Shown piece after piece: positions 16,181 through 24,177 of a DNA stretch of 64,000 nt (its first letter is position 1; each line of letters opens with the position of its first letter). The position numbers and the translations under genes were made by a program. This DNA comes from Mycolicibacterium frederiksbergense. GTDB taxonomy: Bacteria > Actinomycetota > Actinomycetes > Mycobacteriales > Mycobacteriaceae. The notes below the pieces were generated by a model. The model was not told the origin of the DNA. It made no database searches and saw nothing but the letters and a program-made list of their open reading frames with translations. The DNA lies in contig NZ_JARXVE010000007.1 in NCBI RefSeq assembly GCF_029893345.1, positions 248,001 through 312,000 on the forward strand, read 5' to 3'.

Positions 16181-17059
16181 ATGTCTGTGAGCACCGGGAA
16201 AACCGAACACAGCGAATCGAACACCGTGACGTTCCGTGGCGTCGACGACCTGAATCTGATCGGCGACGAGTGGAACCGGGACGCCGCATCGGCCGCCGAC
16301 CACCCCACGGTCCTGCTGCTGCACGGCGGTGGGCAGAACCGGTTCTCCTGGAAGAACACCGGACAAATCCTGGCCGACCGCGGCTTGCATGTGATCGCGC
16401 TCGACGCGCGTGGCCATGGCGACAGCGACCGCTCCCCCAGTGCGAACTATTCGGTGGAGGTGCTGTCCGCGGATGTGCAGCATGTGCTCTACCAGGTCGG
16501 GCGCCCGGTGGTGCTGATCGGCGCCAGCATGGGCGGGCTCACCAGCATCCTGGCCGCCCACGAGGCCGGCCCGGAACTGGTCACCAAACTGGTGCTGGTC
16601 GACGTGGTGCCGCGGTTCGAGAAGAGCGGCAGCGCACGCATTCGCGACTTCATGTTCAACCACGTGCATGGCTTCGACTCTCTGGAGGCGGCCGCCGACG
16701 CGGTCTCGGCCTACCTGCCACACCGGACCAAACCGCGCAGCCCGGAGGGCCTGAAGAAGAACCTGCGGCAGCGCGACGGGCGCTGGTACTGGCATTGGGA
16801 CCCGGCATTCCTGACCAAACCCGAGGATGACCCGTTCGCGCGAGTGGAAAAACTCGAGCAGGCCGCGACGCACCTGACCATTCCGATCCTGCTGATCCGT
16901 GGCAAGCTATCCGACGTGGTCAGTCCCGAAGGTGTTCAAGATTTCCTGCAGAAAGTGCCCGCCGCCGAGTTCGTCGAGTTATCCGATGCGGGGCATACCG
17001 CTGCCGGTGACGACAACGACGCATTCTCCGAGGTCGTTGTGGAGTTCGTCGGTCGATGA
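16181..17059 (+). CDS. Alpha/beta hydrolase
   Basis: A 292-residue hydrolase: LLHGGGQNRFSW oxyanion segment, nucleophile elbow IGASMGGLTS (Ser), and ELSDAGHTAAGD with the base His. The start is fixed by GAGAGGA immediately before the ATG at 16181. The last 4 bases overlap the start of the aminotransferase fusion gene (ATGA), so the two proteins are made in a coupled manner and probably act in one pathway, for example releasing a substrate for the kinase/lyase (inference). The substrate is unknown. Confidence 0.87.
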   Translation: MSVSTGKTEHSESNTVTFRGVDDLNLIGDEWNRDAASAADHPTVLLLHGGGQNRFSWKNTGQILADRGLHVIALDARGHGDSDRSPSANYSVEVLSADVQHVLYQVGRPVVLIGASMGGLTSILAAHEAGPELVTKLVLVDVVPRFEKSGSARIRDFMFNHVHGFDSLEAAADAVSAYLPHRTKPRSPEGLKKNLRQRDGRWYWHWDPAFLTKPEDDPFARVEKLEQAATHLTIPILLIRGKLSDVVSPEGVQDFLQKVPAAEFVELSDAGHTAAGDDNDAFSEVVVEFVGR

Positions 17060-19980
17060 GCACTGCTAGCGACACCATCGGTTTCAACTTCCTGAGCCAG
17101 CCCGAGTTGCCTGCACCCCAGGTCAGTGAATCGCAGGCCCACGGCATCCTGACCGACCACTTCGGCCTGAATGCCGATGTGAAATCGCTGGGTAGCCAAC
17201 AGGATAAGAATTTTTTGGTCAGCCAGGACGACGCCGTGACCGGTGTGCTGAAGATCGCCAACCCGGTCTTCAATGAGACCGAGCTGACCGCCCAGGATCT
17301 GGCCGCTGACCTGATCGCACAGGCCGAGCCGGACGTGCGAGTGGCACAGTCGCTGCCCAACCGGCGCGGCGAGAAGCTCACCGCGGTAACCGGTTTGGGC
17401 TCCGACGGCCCGGCCTACGTCCGGCTGCTGCGTCACCTGCCCGGCGGCGCACTCATCGAGTCCGGGTATCTCGCACCGGCCACGGTGGCCGAACTGGGCG
17501 CTCTGGCCGGGCGAGTCAGCCGGGCGCTCGCCGGATTCAGCCACCCCGGTCTGGACCGCATCCTGCAGTGGGACCTGCGGTACGGAGCCGACGTGGTGAG
17601 CAGGCTGGTCTCCCACGTCGAGGACGACGCCGCGCGGGACCGCCTGCAGGCCGCCGCCGCAGCGGCGTGGTCACGCATCGATCCGCTGGCCGACGCACTG
17701 CCTCGGCAAGCCGTCCACATGGACCTCACCGACGCCAATGTGGTGGTGTCCCATGCGGCCGGCGGTGTCGTCCATCCGGACGGGATCATCGATTTCGGAG
17801 ACCTGACCGACAGCTGGGCCGTGGCCGAACTGGCCATCACACTGTCCTCGGTGCTGCAGCATCCCGGCGCCGGTCCAGAATCCGTGCTTCCCGGAATCCG
17901 GGCCTTCCACGCCATCCGGCCGCTTTCCGCTGTGGAGGCAGAAGCGTTGTGGCCGTTGCTGGTTCTGCGCACGGCGGTACTGATCGTCAGTGGTGCACAT
18001 CAAGCCGGCCTCGATCCGGACAACGACTACATCACCGAGCAGGCCGACGGCGAGTGGCAGATGTTCGACCGCGCCACCTCGGTGCCGCTCGACGTGATGA
18101 CCGCGCTGATCAAGGCCGAGCTCGGCCTGGCGTCACCTCCGGCACCGGCACAGGTTGCGTCCCCGATGATCGCCTCGACGGAATCGGTGGTGACGCTGGA
18201 TCTTTGCGCGACGTCTGACGATCTGGACGACGCCTTCATTCCCGGCGGCTGGGTGAAACCCGATGTCGAGGACGAATTGGCCAGGGCCGCAGTCGCCGAC
18301 GGCGCCACCCTGGTGGTGACCCGGTTCGGGCAACCGCGGATCTCGCGCGCACCGGCGCTGAGCCAGGACGAGCCGGCGGTGGTTCCGACCGGCATCGGCC
18401 TGTGGCCGGCCGATCGGCTGGAGCTGACCGCCCCGTTCGACGGCGCGATCGTCGAGCGGACGGCGGATTCGGTGACCTTCCGGGGTTCCGAGTACGAGCT
18501 GACCCTCACCGGGATCACGGCCACTGACGGCGGGTTGGGGATTGCCGAGCCGGGACGCTGGACCGAGCTTGCGCTGCGTCCCATCGGTGCGCCGCAGGCG
18601 CCCGCGCTGAGCACCCCCGGGCTGGCCCCGGGATGGCTGGCGTGCAGCCGTGATCCGCGGCCGCTGCTGGGATTGCCCGAGCTCGATGCGGCCCCGGTGG
18701 ACACCGACCTGGTGGCCCGGCGGGACCGGGCGTTCGCGCCCGTGCAGGAGCATTACTACCGACAACCGCCACGCATCGAGCGGGGCTGGCGGCACTTCCT
18801 GATGTCGACCAATGGGCGCTGCTATCTGGACATGGTCAACAACGTCACCGTGCTGGGTCATGCCCATCCGCGGGTGGCCGCGACCGCGGTCCGGCAGCTG
18901 CGCAAGCTGAACACCAACTCGCGGTTCAACTATGCCTCCGTCGTCGAGTTCAGCGAACGCCTCGCGGGGATGCTGCCCGATCCGCTGGACACGGTGTTCC
19001 TGGTGAACTCCGGGTCCGAGGCCAGCGATCTGGCGCTACGGCTGGCCACCGCGGCGGCCGGGCGCCCCGACGTGGTGGCGATGCGCGAGGCGTATCACGG
19101 CTGGACCTACGGCACCGACGCCGTGTCTACCTCGACCGCCGATAACCCGAATGCGCTTGCCACCCGGCCGGATTGGGTGCACACCGTGGAATCGCCGAAC
19201 AGCTTCCGGGGCAAGTACCGCGGCGACGACGTGGGTCGCTACGCCGTGGACGCGGTGGCCCAGATCAACGAATTGATCGCCGACGGGCGGGCCCCGGCGG
19301 CATTCATCTGCGAGACCCTCTACGGCAATGCCGGTGGCATGGCGCTGCCCGACGGGTATCTGCAACAGGTCTACGCCGCGATCCGCGGGGCGGGCGGCTA
19401 CGCCGTCGCCGACGAGGTGCAGGTGGGCTATGGCCGTCTGGGCGAATGGTTCTGGGGATTTGCGCAGCAGGGCGTGGTGCCCGACATCGTGTCGATGGCG
19501 AAGTCGGTCGGCAACGGGTACCCGCTGGGCGCGGTGGTCACCAGCCGCGAGATCGCCGAGGCGTTCCGCAGCCAGGGCTACTTCTTCTCCTCGCCCGGTG
19601 GTAGCCCGCTGTCGTGCGAGATCGGCATGACGGTGCTCGATGTGCTGGAGGACGAAGGGCTGCAACGCAACGCGGCCCAGGTCGGCGCCCACCTGAAGTC
19701 CCGGCTGCAGGAATTGGCCGCGCGGCATCCGATCATCGGCACCGTCCACGGCATCGGCCTGTACCTGGGTGTCGAGATGATCCGCGACCCGCAGACGCTG
19801 GAACCCGCCACCGAGGAGACGGCGCTGATCTGCGACCGGATGCTTGAGCTCGGGGTGGTCATCCAGCCGACCGGTGACCACCAGAACATCCTCAAGACCA
19901 AGCCGCCGCTGTGCATCGACGTCGAAGCAGCGGATTTCTACGCCGACGCACTGGACCGGGTGCTGACCGAAGGCTGGTGA
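17056..19980 (+). CDS. Phosphotransferase-linker-class III aminotransferase/phospholyase fusion
   Basis: A 974-residue multidomain protein. Residues ~25-340 form an APH/choline-kinase-like phosphotransferase with H221-M-D223 ... N228 (HMDLTDAN) and IIDFGD as catalytic and metal loops. Residues ~380-560 form a beta-rich middle region (LELTAPFDGAIVERTADSV), like the degenerate M23/biotinyl-type domain found in similar fusions. Residues ~570-974 are a class III PLP enzyme with VADEVQVGYGR and PLP Lys816 (SMAKSVGNGYPLG). Animal relatives of the two ends are hydroxylysine kinase and the phospholyases acting on phosphoethanolamine or phosphohydroxylysine. By analogy, the protein may phosphorylate an amino alcohol and then eliminate phosphate and ammonia. 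Substrate unproven; it may still be a transaminase. Confidence 0.85.
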   Translation: MSTASDTIGFNFLSQPELPAPQVSESQAHGILTDHFGLNADVKSLGSQQDKNFLVSQDDAVTGVLKIANPVFNETELTAQDLAADLIAQAEPDVRVAQSLPNRRGEKLTAVTGLGSDGPAYVRLLRHLPGGALIESGYLAPATVAELGALAGRVSRALAGFSHPGLDRILQWDLRYGADVVSRLVSHVEDDAARDRLQAAAAAAWSRIDPLADALPRQAVHMDLTDANVVVSHAAGGVVHPDGIIDFGDLTDSWAVAELAITLSSVLQHPGAGPESVLPGIRAFHAIRPLSAVEAEALWPLLVLRTAVLIVSGAHQAGLDPDNDYITEQADGEWQMFDRATSVPLDVMTALIKAELGLASPPAPAQVASPMIASTESVVTLDLCATSDDLDDAFIPGGWVKPDVEDELARAAVADGATLVVTRFGQPRISRAPALSQDEPAVVPTGIGLWPADRLELTAPFDGAIVERTADSVTFRGSEYELTLTGITATDGGLGIAEPGRWTELALRPIGAPQAPALSTPGLAPGWLACSRDPRPLLGLPELDAAPVDTDLVARRDRAFAPVQEHYYRQPPRIERGWRHFLMSTNGRCYLDMVNNVTVLGHAHPRVAATAVRQLRKLNTNSRFNYASVVEFSERLAGMLPDPLDTVFLVNSGSEASDLALRLATAAAGRPDVVAMREAYHGWTYGTDAVSTSTADNPNALATRPDWVHTVESPNSFRGKYRGDDVGRYAVDAVAQINELIADGRAPAAFICETLYGNAGGMALPDGYLQQVYAAIRGAGGYAVADEVQVGYGRLGEWFWGFAQQGVVPDIVSMAKSVGNGYPLGAVVTSREIAEAFRSQGYFFSSPGGSPLSCEIGMTVLDVLEDEGLQRNAAQVGAHLKSRLQELAARHPIIGTVHGIGLYLGVEMIRDPQTLEPATEETALICDRMLELGVVIQPTGDHQNILKTKPPLCIDVEAADFYADALDRVLTEGW

Positions 19981-20002
19981 CAACCTCGCAGGCCGACCGG
20001 CC

Positions 20003-20173
20003 CTACGGCGTCGGTTCGGCCTGCTGGGCCTCGGCCAATCGCTGGTGCAACCGCTCCCGGATGTCCTTCGCGGTGTAGGCGTTGCGGCGGCGCTGATCAC
20101 GCGCAACCATCACGCCACCAGCGACGACACCGGCGACACCGGCCAGTCCGACCCACTTCCAGATGCTGCGCAT
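20003..20173 (-). CDS. Small single-pass membrane protein (56 aa)
   Basis: A short gene reading MRSIWKWVGLAGVAGVVAGG, then VMVARDQRRRNAYTAKDIRE and a charged helical tail ending QAEPTP. One hydrophobic helix (about residues 8-24) is followed by a basic stop-transfer segment and an amphipathic C-terminus, the look of a small membrane anchor. It fills the gap between the aminotransferase and the divergent papain-like gene; the ATG lies 26 bases from the latter's start. Function unknown. Confidence 0.6.
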   Translation of the reverse strand: MRSIWKWVGLAGVAGVVAGGVMVARDQRRRNAYTAKDIRERLHQRLAEAQQAEPTP

Positions 20174-20199
20174 GCCCCAAGTGTGCCTAAGCTGCGCAG

Positions 20200-20895
20200 G
20201 TGAGTGCGAATACGGTGTCCCTGACCAAGGCGCTGGAGGAAACCCGTACGGGTGACATCTGGCTGTTTCGCGGCGGCTCCGGGCCGGACCGCGCCATCCA
20301 GACCCTGACCAACAGCCCGGTCAACCACGTCGGGATGACCGTGGCGATCGACGATCTGCCGCCGTTGATCTGGCATGCCGAACTCGGCGACAAGCTGTTG
20401 GACATGTGGACCGGAACCAATCACCGCGGCGTGCAACTCAACGACGCCCGCCAGGCCGTCGAACGCTGGGAGCACACCTACGGACAGCGCTGCTGGTTGC
20501 GTCAGCTCACCCCGTACGCAACCCGCGAGCAGGAGGACAAGCTGCTCAAGGTGATCGCCCGGATGAACGGCACGGCGTTCCCCACCACTGCGCGGCTGAC
20601 CGGACGCTGGCTTCGCGGCCGGGTGCCGACGGTCAGCGACTTCACCCGCGGAATTCCCTTCTTGCACAGCAAGGTTCGCGAATCGGCCGAGCGCAAGAAG
20701 GTGCGCAGTCGCCAGGTTGGACTGGAGACCGCCTACTGCGCGGAGACGGTGGCCATCACCTATGAGGAGATGGGCCTGCTGAGCACCGAGAAGCGCTATA
20801 ACTGGTTCGATCCCGGCTCATTCTGGAGTGGCGACCGGTTGCCGCTGACCGCCGGCTACGGACTGGGCGACGAGATCGCGGTGATCGCCGATTGA
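20200..20895 (+). CDS. Permuted papain-fold (YiiX/NlpC-P60-like) protein
   Basis: A 231-residue soluble protein with the circularly permuted papain-like arrangement: RTGDIWLFRG, then His43 in PVNHVGMTV, and a late Cys180 in ETAYCAETVAITYEEMG. In this superfamily the His comes before the Cys, and members cleave or transfer acyl/amide groups, often at lipids or cell-wall peptides. No signal peptide is present, so it is probably cytosolic. The GTG start at 20200 is the only one giving the intact N-terminal motif. Substrate unknown. Confidence 0.7.
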   Translation: MSANTVSLTKALEETRTGDIWLFRGGSGPDRAIQTLTNSPVNHVGMTVAIDDLPPLIWHAELGDKLLDMWTGTNHRGVQLNDARQAVERWEHTYGQRCWLRQLTPYATREQEDKLLKVIARMNGTAFPTTARLTGRWLRGRVPTVSDFTRGIPFLHSKVRESAERKKVRSRQVGLETAYCAETVAITYEEMGLLSTEKRYNWFDPGSFWSGDRLPLTAGYGLGDEIAVIAD

Positions 20896-20939
20896 GCGGC
20901 GGCAGGACAATTGGTGCATCCGCGTGAAGAAAGGTCGCC

Positions 20940-21320
20940 ATGAACGACAACGACGTGCGGGGTGCGATTGAAGCCCACTGGGCGGCCTCCGATGCCAACG
21001 ACTTCGACGCCGAACATCGGATCTACCGATCCGATGCGGTCCTCGAATACCCCCAGTCCGGTGAACGTATTCGCGGCCGCGACAACATTCAATCCTCGCG
21101 AGAGGCCCAGCCGAATGCGAAACGCTTCACCGTGCGGCGAATCACCGGCGGCGGCGATCTCTGGATCAGCGAACTCGTGCTCACCTACGACGAGCAGCCG
21201 TACTACGTGGTGAGCATCATGGAATTCGAGGGTGGCGAAGTCGCCCGGGAGACACAGTATTTCGGCGACCCGTTCGAACCCGGACCGTCCCGCGCTCAGT
21301 GGGTCGAACGGATGGGATGA
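20940..21320 (+). CDS. SnoaL/NTF2-like protein
   Basis: A 126-residue protein of the NTF2-like (SnoaL) fold: an N-terminal helix with AIEAHWAASDANDFDAEHRIYRSDAVLEYP, the RGRDNIQSSRE turn, and beta strands ending VARETQYFGDPFEPG. These alpha+beta cones bind small molecules or act as isomerases/cyclases; catalytic residues cannot be assigned here. AAAGG precedes the ATG. It follows the papain-like gene by 44 bases on the same strand. Confidence 0.8.
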   Translation: MNDNDVRGAIEAHWAASDANDFDAEHRIYRSDAVLEYPQSGERIRGRDNIQSSREAQPNAKRFTVRRITGGGDLWISELVLTYDEQPYYVVSIMEFEGGEVARETQYFGDPFEPGPSRAQWVERMG

Positions 21321-21350
21321 CCGTCACCGCGTCGCACCCTGCCAACGTGC

Positions 21351-21599
21351 TCAGCCATGCCCTCGGTCGGTGACCTTGTAGACCACACCGTCCTGGTCGT
21401 AGGTGATCCATTCGCCGACCGCAACGCCGACGGCGAAGTGGCCCGACCTCTTCAACGTTCCATCAAGGCGGTACCACTCCCAGTAGCCATCTGGCTCGCC
21501 GTCCACGATCTTGCCCTTGGACCACCGAGTCTGTCCGTTGGCGTGGTACTTGATGGTGAAGCCGTCGATGACCTCAGACTTCTTTGGTCCAGCGACCAT
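21351..21599 (-). CDS. Small MORN-variant repeat protein
   Basis: An 82-residue protein (start MVAGPKKSEVIDG at 21599) made of about three short beta-hairpin repeats of the form G.....YHANGQTRWSKGKIVDGEPDG.WEWYRLDGTLKRSG, the pattern of the MORN variant repeat family. Such small proteins occur alone or as antitoxin-like partners in bacteria; no toxin-like neighbour is visible. It converges with the SnoaL gene. An extended inverted repeat lies just upstream (21620-21677). Confidence 0.65.
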   Translation of the reverse strand: MVAGPKKSEVIDGFTIKYHANGQTRWSKGKIVDGEPDGYWEWYRLDGTLKRSGHFAVGVAVGEWITYDQDGVVYKVTDRGHG

Positions 21600-21619
21600 G
21601 CCCTCCCCGTTCTGCCCAG

Positions 21620-21677
21620 CGAGTGTGGGCCTTATGCACGACGATCGCACAGATCGCGTGCATAGGGCCCACACTCG
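21620..21677. repeat. Palindromic element A, downstream of the OsmC gene
   Basis: Arms 21620-21640 and 21657-21677 (21 nt each) pair with a single G-T-type mismatch around a 16-nt loop. The left arm begins CGAGTGTGGG and contains CTTATGCACG. It lies between the OsmC stop and the MORN gene start and could terminate OsmC transcription. A second copy with the same arm and loop lengths lies at 22240-22297. Confidence 0.7.
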
Positions 21678-21683
21678 ACACTC

Positions 21684-22199
21684 TCAGTGCCGGACTTCGA
21701 GGGTGGCGCGCACCGGCGTCGGGTTGCGGGTCAGATCCATCACCGGGCAGTGCGCCTCGACGGCCTCGTGCAGCTCGCGGTAGCGTTCCTCGGTTTCCGG
21801 CCCGGTCACCGTCACCGTCACTCGGACCTCGCCGAAACCCGCCCGCACACCGTCGTCCAGCCCGAAGAAGCCCCGGACGTCGAGGTCGCCTTCGGCGCGC
21901 GCGGAAATGTCGTCTACTGCGATGCCGAGCTTCTCCGACCAGAACCGCCACGTCACGACATGGCAGGACAACAGCGAAGCCAGGTAGTACTCAACCGGAT
22001 TCGGGGCCTTGTTCTCCCCACCCAACGCCGGCGGCTCGTCCACCTCAACGCGGTACTTCCCCAGCGTGACCGTGCTGGCCACCGCGTCATGCGCGTGCGC
22101 GGCTGCCCGGAACACCACCTTCGCATTGGCTTCGTTTGCCGTGACCGCATCGGCGGTGGCGGCGATTATTCCGGCGAGATGATTGGTCGCTGTAGTCAC
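21684..22199 (-). CDS. OsmC/Ohr family protein
   Basis: A 171-residue OsmC-type protein with the two redox cysteines: C79 in ASLLSCHVVTW and C151 in EAHCPVMDL. The family reduces organic hydroperoxides using thiols. The start is taken as GTG 22199 (VTTATNHLAGIIA), which gives the usual family N-terminus, although no ribosome site is evident. The gene is bracketed by two copies of the same 58-bp palindromic element. No adjacent OhrR-type regulator is seen. Confidence 0.85.
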   Translation of the reverse strand: MTTATNHLAGIIAATADAVTANEANAKVVFRAAAHAHDAVASTVTLGKYRVEVDEPPALGGENKAPNPVEYYLASLLSCHVVTWRFWSEKLGIAVDDISARAEGDLDVRGFFGLDDGVRAGFGEVRVTVTVTGPETEERYRELHEAVEAHCPVMDLTRNPTPVRATLEVRH

Positions 22200-22239
22200 A
22201 AGGAGGCGATAGTAACGACCTGGCAAACCCCGTTAGCAC

Positions 22240-22297
22240 CGAGCGTGGGGCTTATGCACGGAAATCGCCCAGACTGCGTGCGTATCCCCCACGTTCG
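22240..22297. repeat. Palindromic element B, upstream of the OsmC gene
   Basis: Arms 22240-22260 and 22277-22297 with a 16-nt loop, the same geometry as element A. The left arm again reads CGAG-GTGGG and contains CTTATGCACG, but the stem carries several mismatches. It lies between the OsmC start and the divergent tetR gene. Confidence 0.6.
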
Positions 22298-22371
22298 ACG
22301 CTCCATACATTGACGCGGAGCTGGACCACTCGTCGAAGCATTGTTTGCCCGGGCTCACCATCGCAGCTATC

Positions 22372-22404
22372 TTGGTCGAGTGACTAAGTTAGTCGATCGA
22401 CCAA
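22372..22404. promoter_or_regulatory. Nested palindromic operator over the tetR start codon
   Basis: Outer arms TTGGTCGA (22372-22379) and TCGACCAA (22397-22404) enclose the inner palindrome GACTAAGTTAGTC (22382-22394), giving dyad symmetry across 33 bp. It covers the GTG start at 22380, so binding by the encoded TetR protein would shut off its own three-gene operon (inference). Confidence 0.7.
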
Positions 22405-22973
22405 ATTCGGATCGAGGTCGCCGGAGACGCGAGGAGTTCATCGAGGCCGGGCTGTCCTTGCTCATCGAAGGCGGCTGGGCGGCTGTGACCACCCGAGCGG
22501 TGGCGGCACGCAGCGAAGCCAATGTCGGGCTCATCCACTATCACTTCGGTGGGCTACCCGGCCTGCGTCTGGCCGTCGCCGAGCGAGCAGGCGAGGCGGC
22601 CATCACGCCCGTCGTCGACGCGCTGCTGAGCTCGCCCGATGCACGCTCGGCGATCGACGCGATGCGTGAAACGGTGTCCCGTGTTGCGACTGACCACCAG
22701 ATGGTCCGGCTGGCTGTCGAACTCGTCTCAGGGACGAGACAAGATCCGGCGCTCGGCGAGGCCTTGCGCGACAGCCTGAGGGAAGCGCGCGACCGGATCG
22801 CGGACTGGCTCGGCAGGTTACGACCGGAGTGGACGCCCGAGCGGCGCATCGGGGCTGCCACGCTTGTCGCGGCGCTGCTGGACGGAACGATGCTGCACCG
22901 CGAGCTCGACGACGACCTACCCATCGATCCGGCGTTGACGGTCCTCGGCGAACTCATCGGAGTCGAGCCGTGA
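22380..22973 (+). CDS. TetR family transcriptional regulator
   Basis: A 197-residue TetR regulator with HTH RRREEFIEAGLSLLIEGG...RSEANVGLIHYHFGGLPGLRLAV and a C-terminal ligand domain. The start is GTG 22380 (VTKLVDRPNSDRGRRRR); it lies inside the 33-bp operator. Its stop overlaps the GTG of the FAD monooxygenase (GTGA), so repressor and enzyme are co-translated: a typical self-repressed resistance or degradation cassette where the enzyme substrate may be the inducer. Confidence 0.88.
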   Translation: MTKLVDRPNSDRGRRRREEFIEAGLSLLIEGGWAAVTTRAVAARSEANVGLIHYHFGGLPGLRLAVAERAGEAAITPVVDALLSSPDARSAIDAMRETVSRVATDHQMVRLAVELVSGTRQDPALGEALRDSLREARDRIADWLGRLRPEWTPERRIGAATLVAALLDGTMLHRELDDDLPIDPALTVLGELIGVEP

Positions 22974-24133
22974 GGGTTCTGATCTCCGGCGGCGGTATCG
23001 CCGGGCTGACGCTGGCCTACTGGCTGCACCACCATGGCCATGACCCGGTCGTGGTCGAGCGCGCGCCGCGCGGACAGTTCGGCGGCTACGGCATCGACTT
23101 CTTCGGCACCGGCTATGACATCGCCGCCCGGATGGGTCTGACCGACCGGCTCGCTGCGCACCAGCTGCCCACTGAGGACATCCGCTACATCGACAAGCGG
23201 GGTCGGCCTCGGGCACGGCTCGAGCGGCGATTGCTGGAGAAGGTGATCGGTGGCCCCTATCTCGCACTGATGCACGCCCGACTGGAAGAAGCGCTAGCCG
23301 ATGCGGTCGGGAATCGGGTCGAAGTCCGCCACGAAAATCGCATCGCCGCCGTCGAGCAACGACCGGACGGTATCGACGTCGTCTTTGCCGACGGCACCCA
23401 GGAGGGCTTCGATCTCCTCGTCGGTGCGGACGGTGTGCACTCCGCGACTCGCGAGCTGGTCTTCGGCCCCGAGGAGCAGTTCGCTCGACATCTTGGATAC
23501 GCCATGGCCTGCTACCCGGTGCCCGACACCCATAATCTGGGCCCGCGGCGCATCCACTACAGCGAGCCCGGCCGGCAGATCGTGCTCTACCCCACCGACA
23601 CCCCGGGCGAGCTGATCGCGCTCTTCCTTCACCACACCGCAGAACGGGACATACCTCGGCGTTCCGAACGACGTGCAACGCTGCACGATGCGTTCGACGG
23701 GATGGGGTGGATCACGCCAGACCTTCTCGCAGCCGCCCCCGAGGACGACCTCTTCATGGACAACCTCACCCAGATCCGTATTCCGACATGGCACCGCGGC
23801 CGCGTCGCCCTGATCGGCGACGCCTGCGCCGCCATGACCCTCACTTCCGCGCAGGGTGCGTCCATGGCCATGGCCGGCGGATACCTCCTCGCCGAAGCGC
23901 TCAACCAGCACGCCGATCACACGACCGCTTTCCGCGCCTATGACGCGCGACTTCGCCCCGCCGTACGCCTGCGCCAGGACCGCGCCCGCGCCTTCGCGCG
24001 CACCCTCGTGCCAAGAACACGCACCGGCCTCGTCATCCAGGGAGCACTTTCCTGCATCGTCATGCGCGAAGCCTTCGCCGGCCTGCTCCGCCGCGGCTAC
24101 GGCGACACCACCAGCATCTTCGCCTGCACGTGA
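22970..24133 (+). CDS. FAD-dependent monooxygenase (group A, PHBH-like)
   Basis: A 387-residue single-component flavoprotein hydroxylase. It has the GxGxxG dinucleotide motif ISGGGIAGLTLAYWL at the N-terminus, the DG motif LLVGADGVHSATR in the middle, and the GD motif VALIGDACAAMTLTSAQGASMAMAGGYLLAEAL that contacts FAD and NADPH. Members hydroxylate aromatics or inactivate antibiotics (TetX-like); which one cannot be told from sequence. The GTG start at 22970 overlaps the tetR stop. The NmrA-type gene follows 44 bases later. Confidence 0.88.
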   Translation: MRVLISGGGIAGLTLAYWLHHHGHDPVVVERAPRGQFGGYGIDFFGTGYDIAARMGLTDRLAAHQLPTEDIRYIDKRGRPRARLERRLLEKVIGGPYLALMHARLEEALADAVGNRVEVRHENRIAAVEQRPDGIDVVFADGTQEGFDLLVGADGVHSATRELVFGPEEQFARHLGYAMACYPVPDTHNLGPRRIHYSEPGRQIVLYPTDTPGELIALFLHHTAERDIPRRSERRATLHDAFDGMGWITPDLLAAAPEDDLFMDNLTQIRIPTWHRGRVALIGDACAAMTLTSAQGASMAMAGGYLLAEALNQHADHTTAFRAYDARLRPAVRLRQDRARAFARTLVPRTRTGLVIQGALSCIVMREAFAGLLRRGYGDTTSIFACT

Positions 24134-24177
24134 GCACGTATCCGCAGACATCAACCGACCACTAGGAAAGGCCGTCC

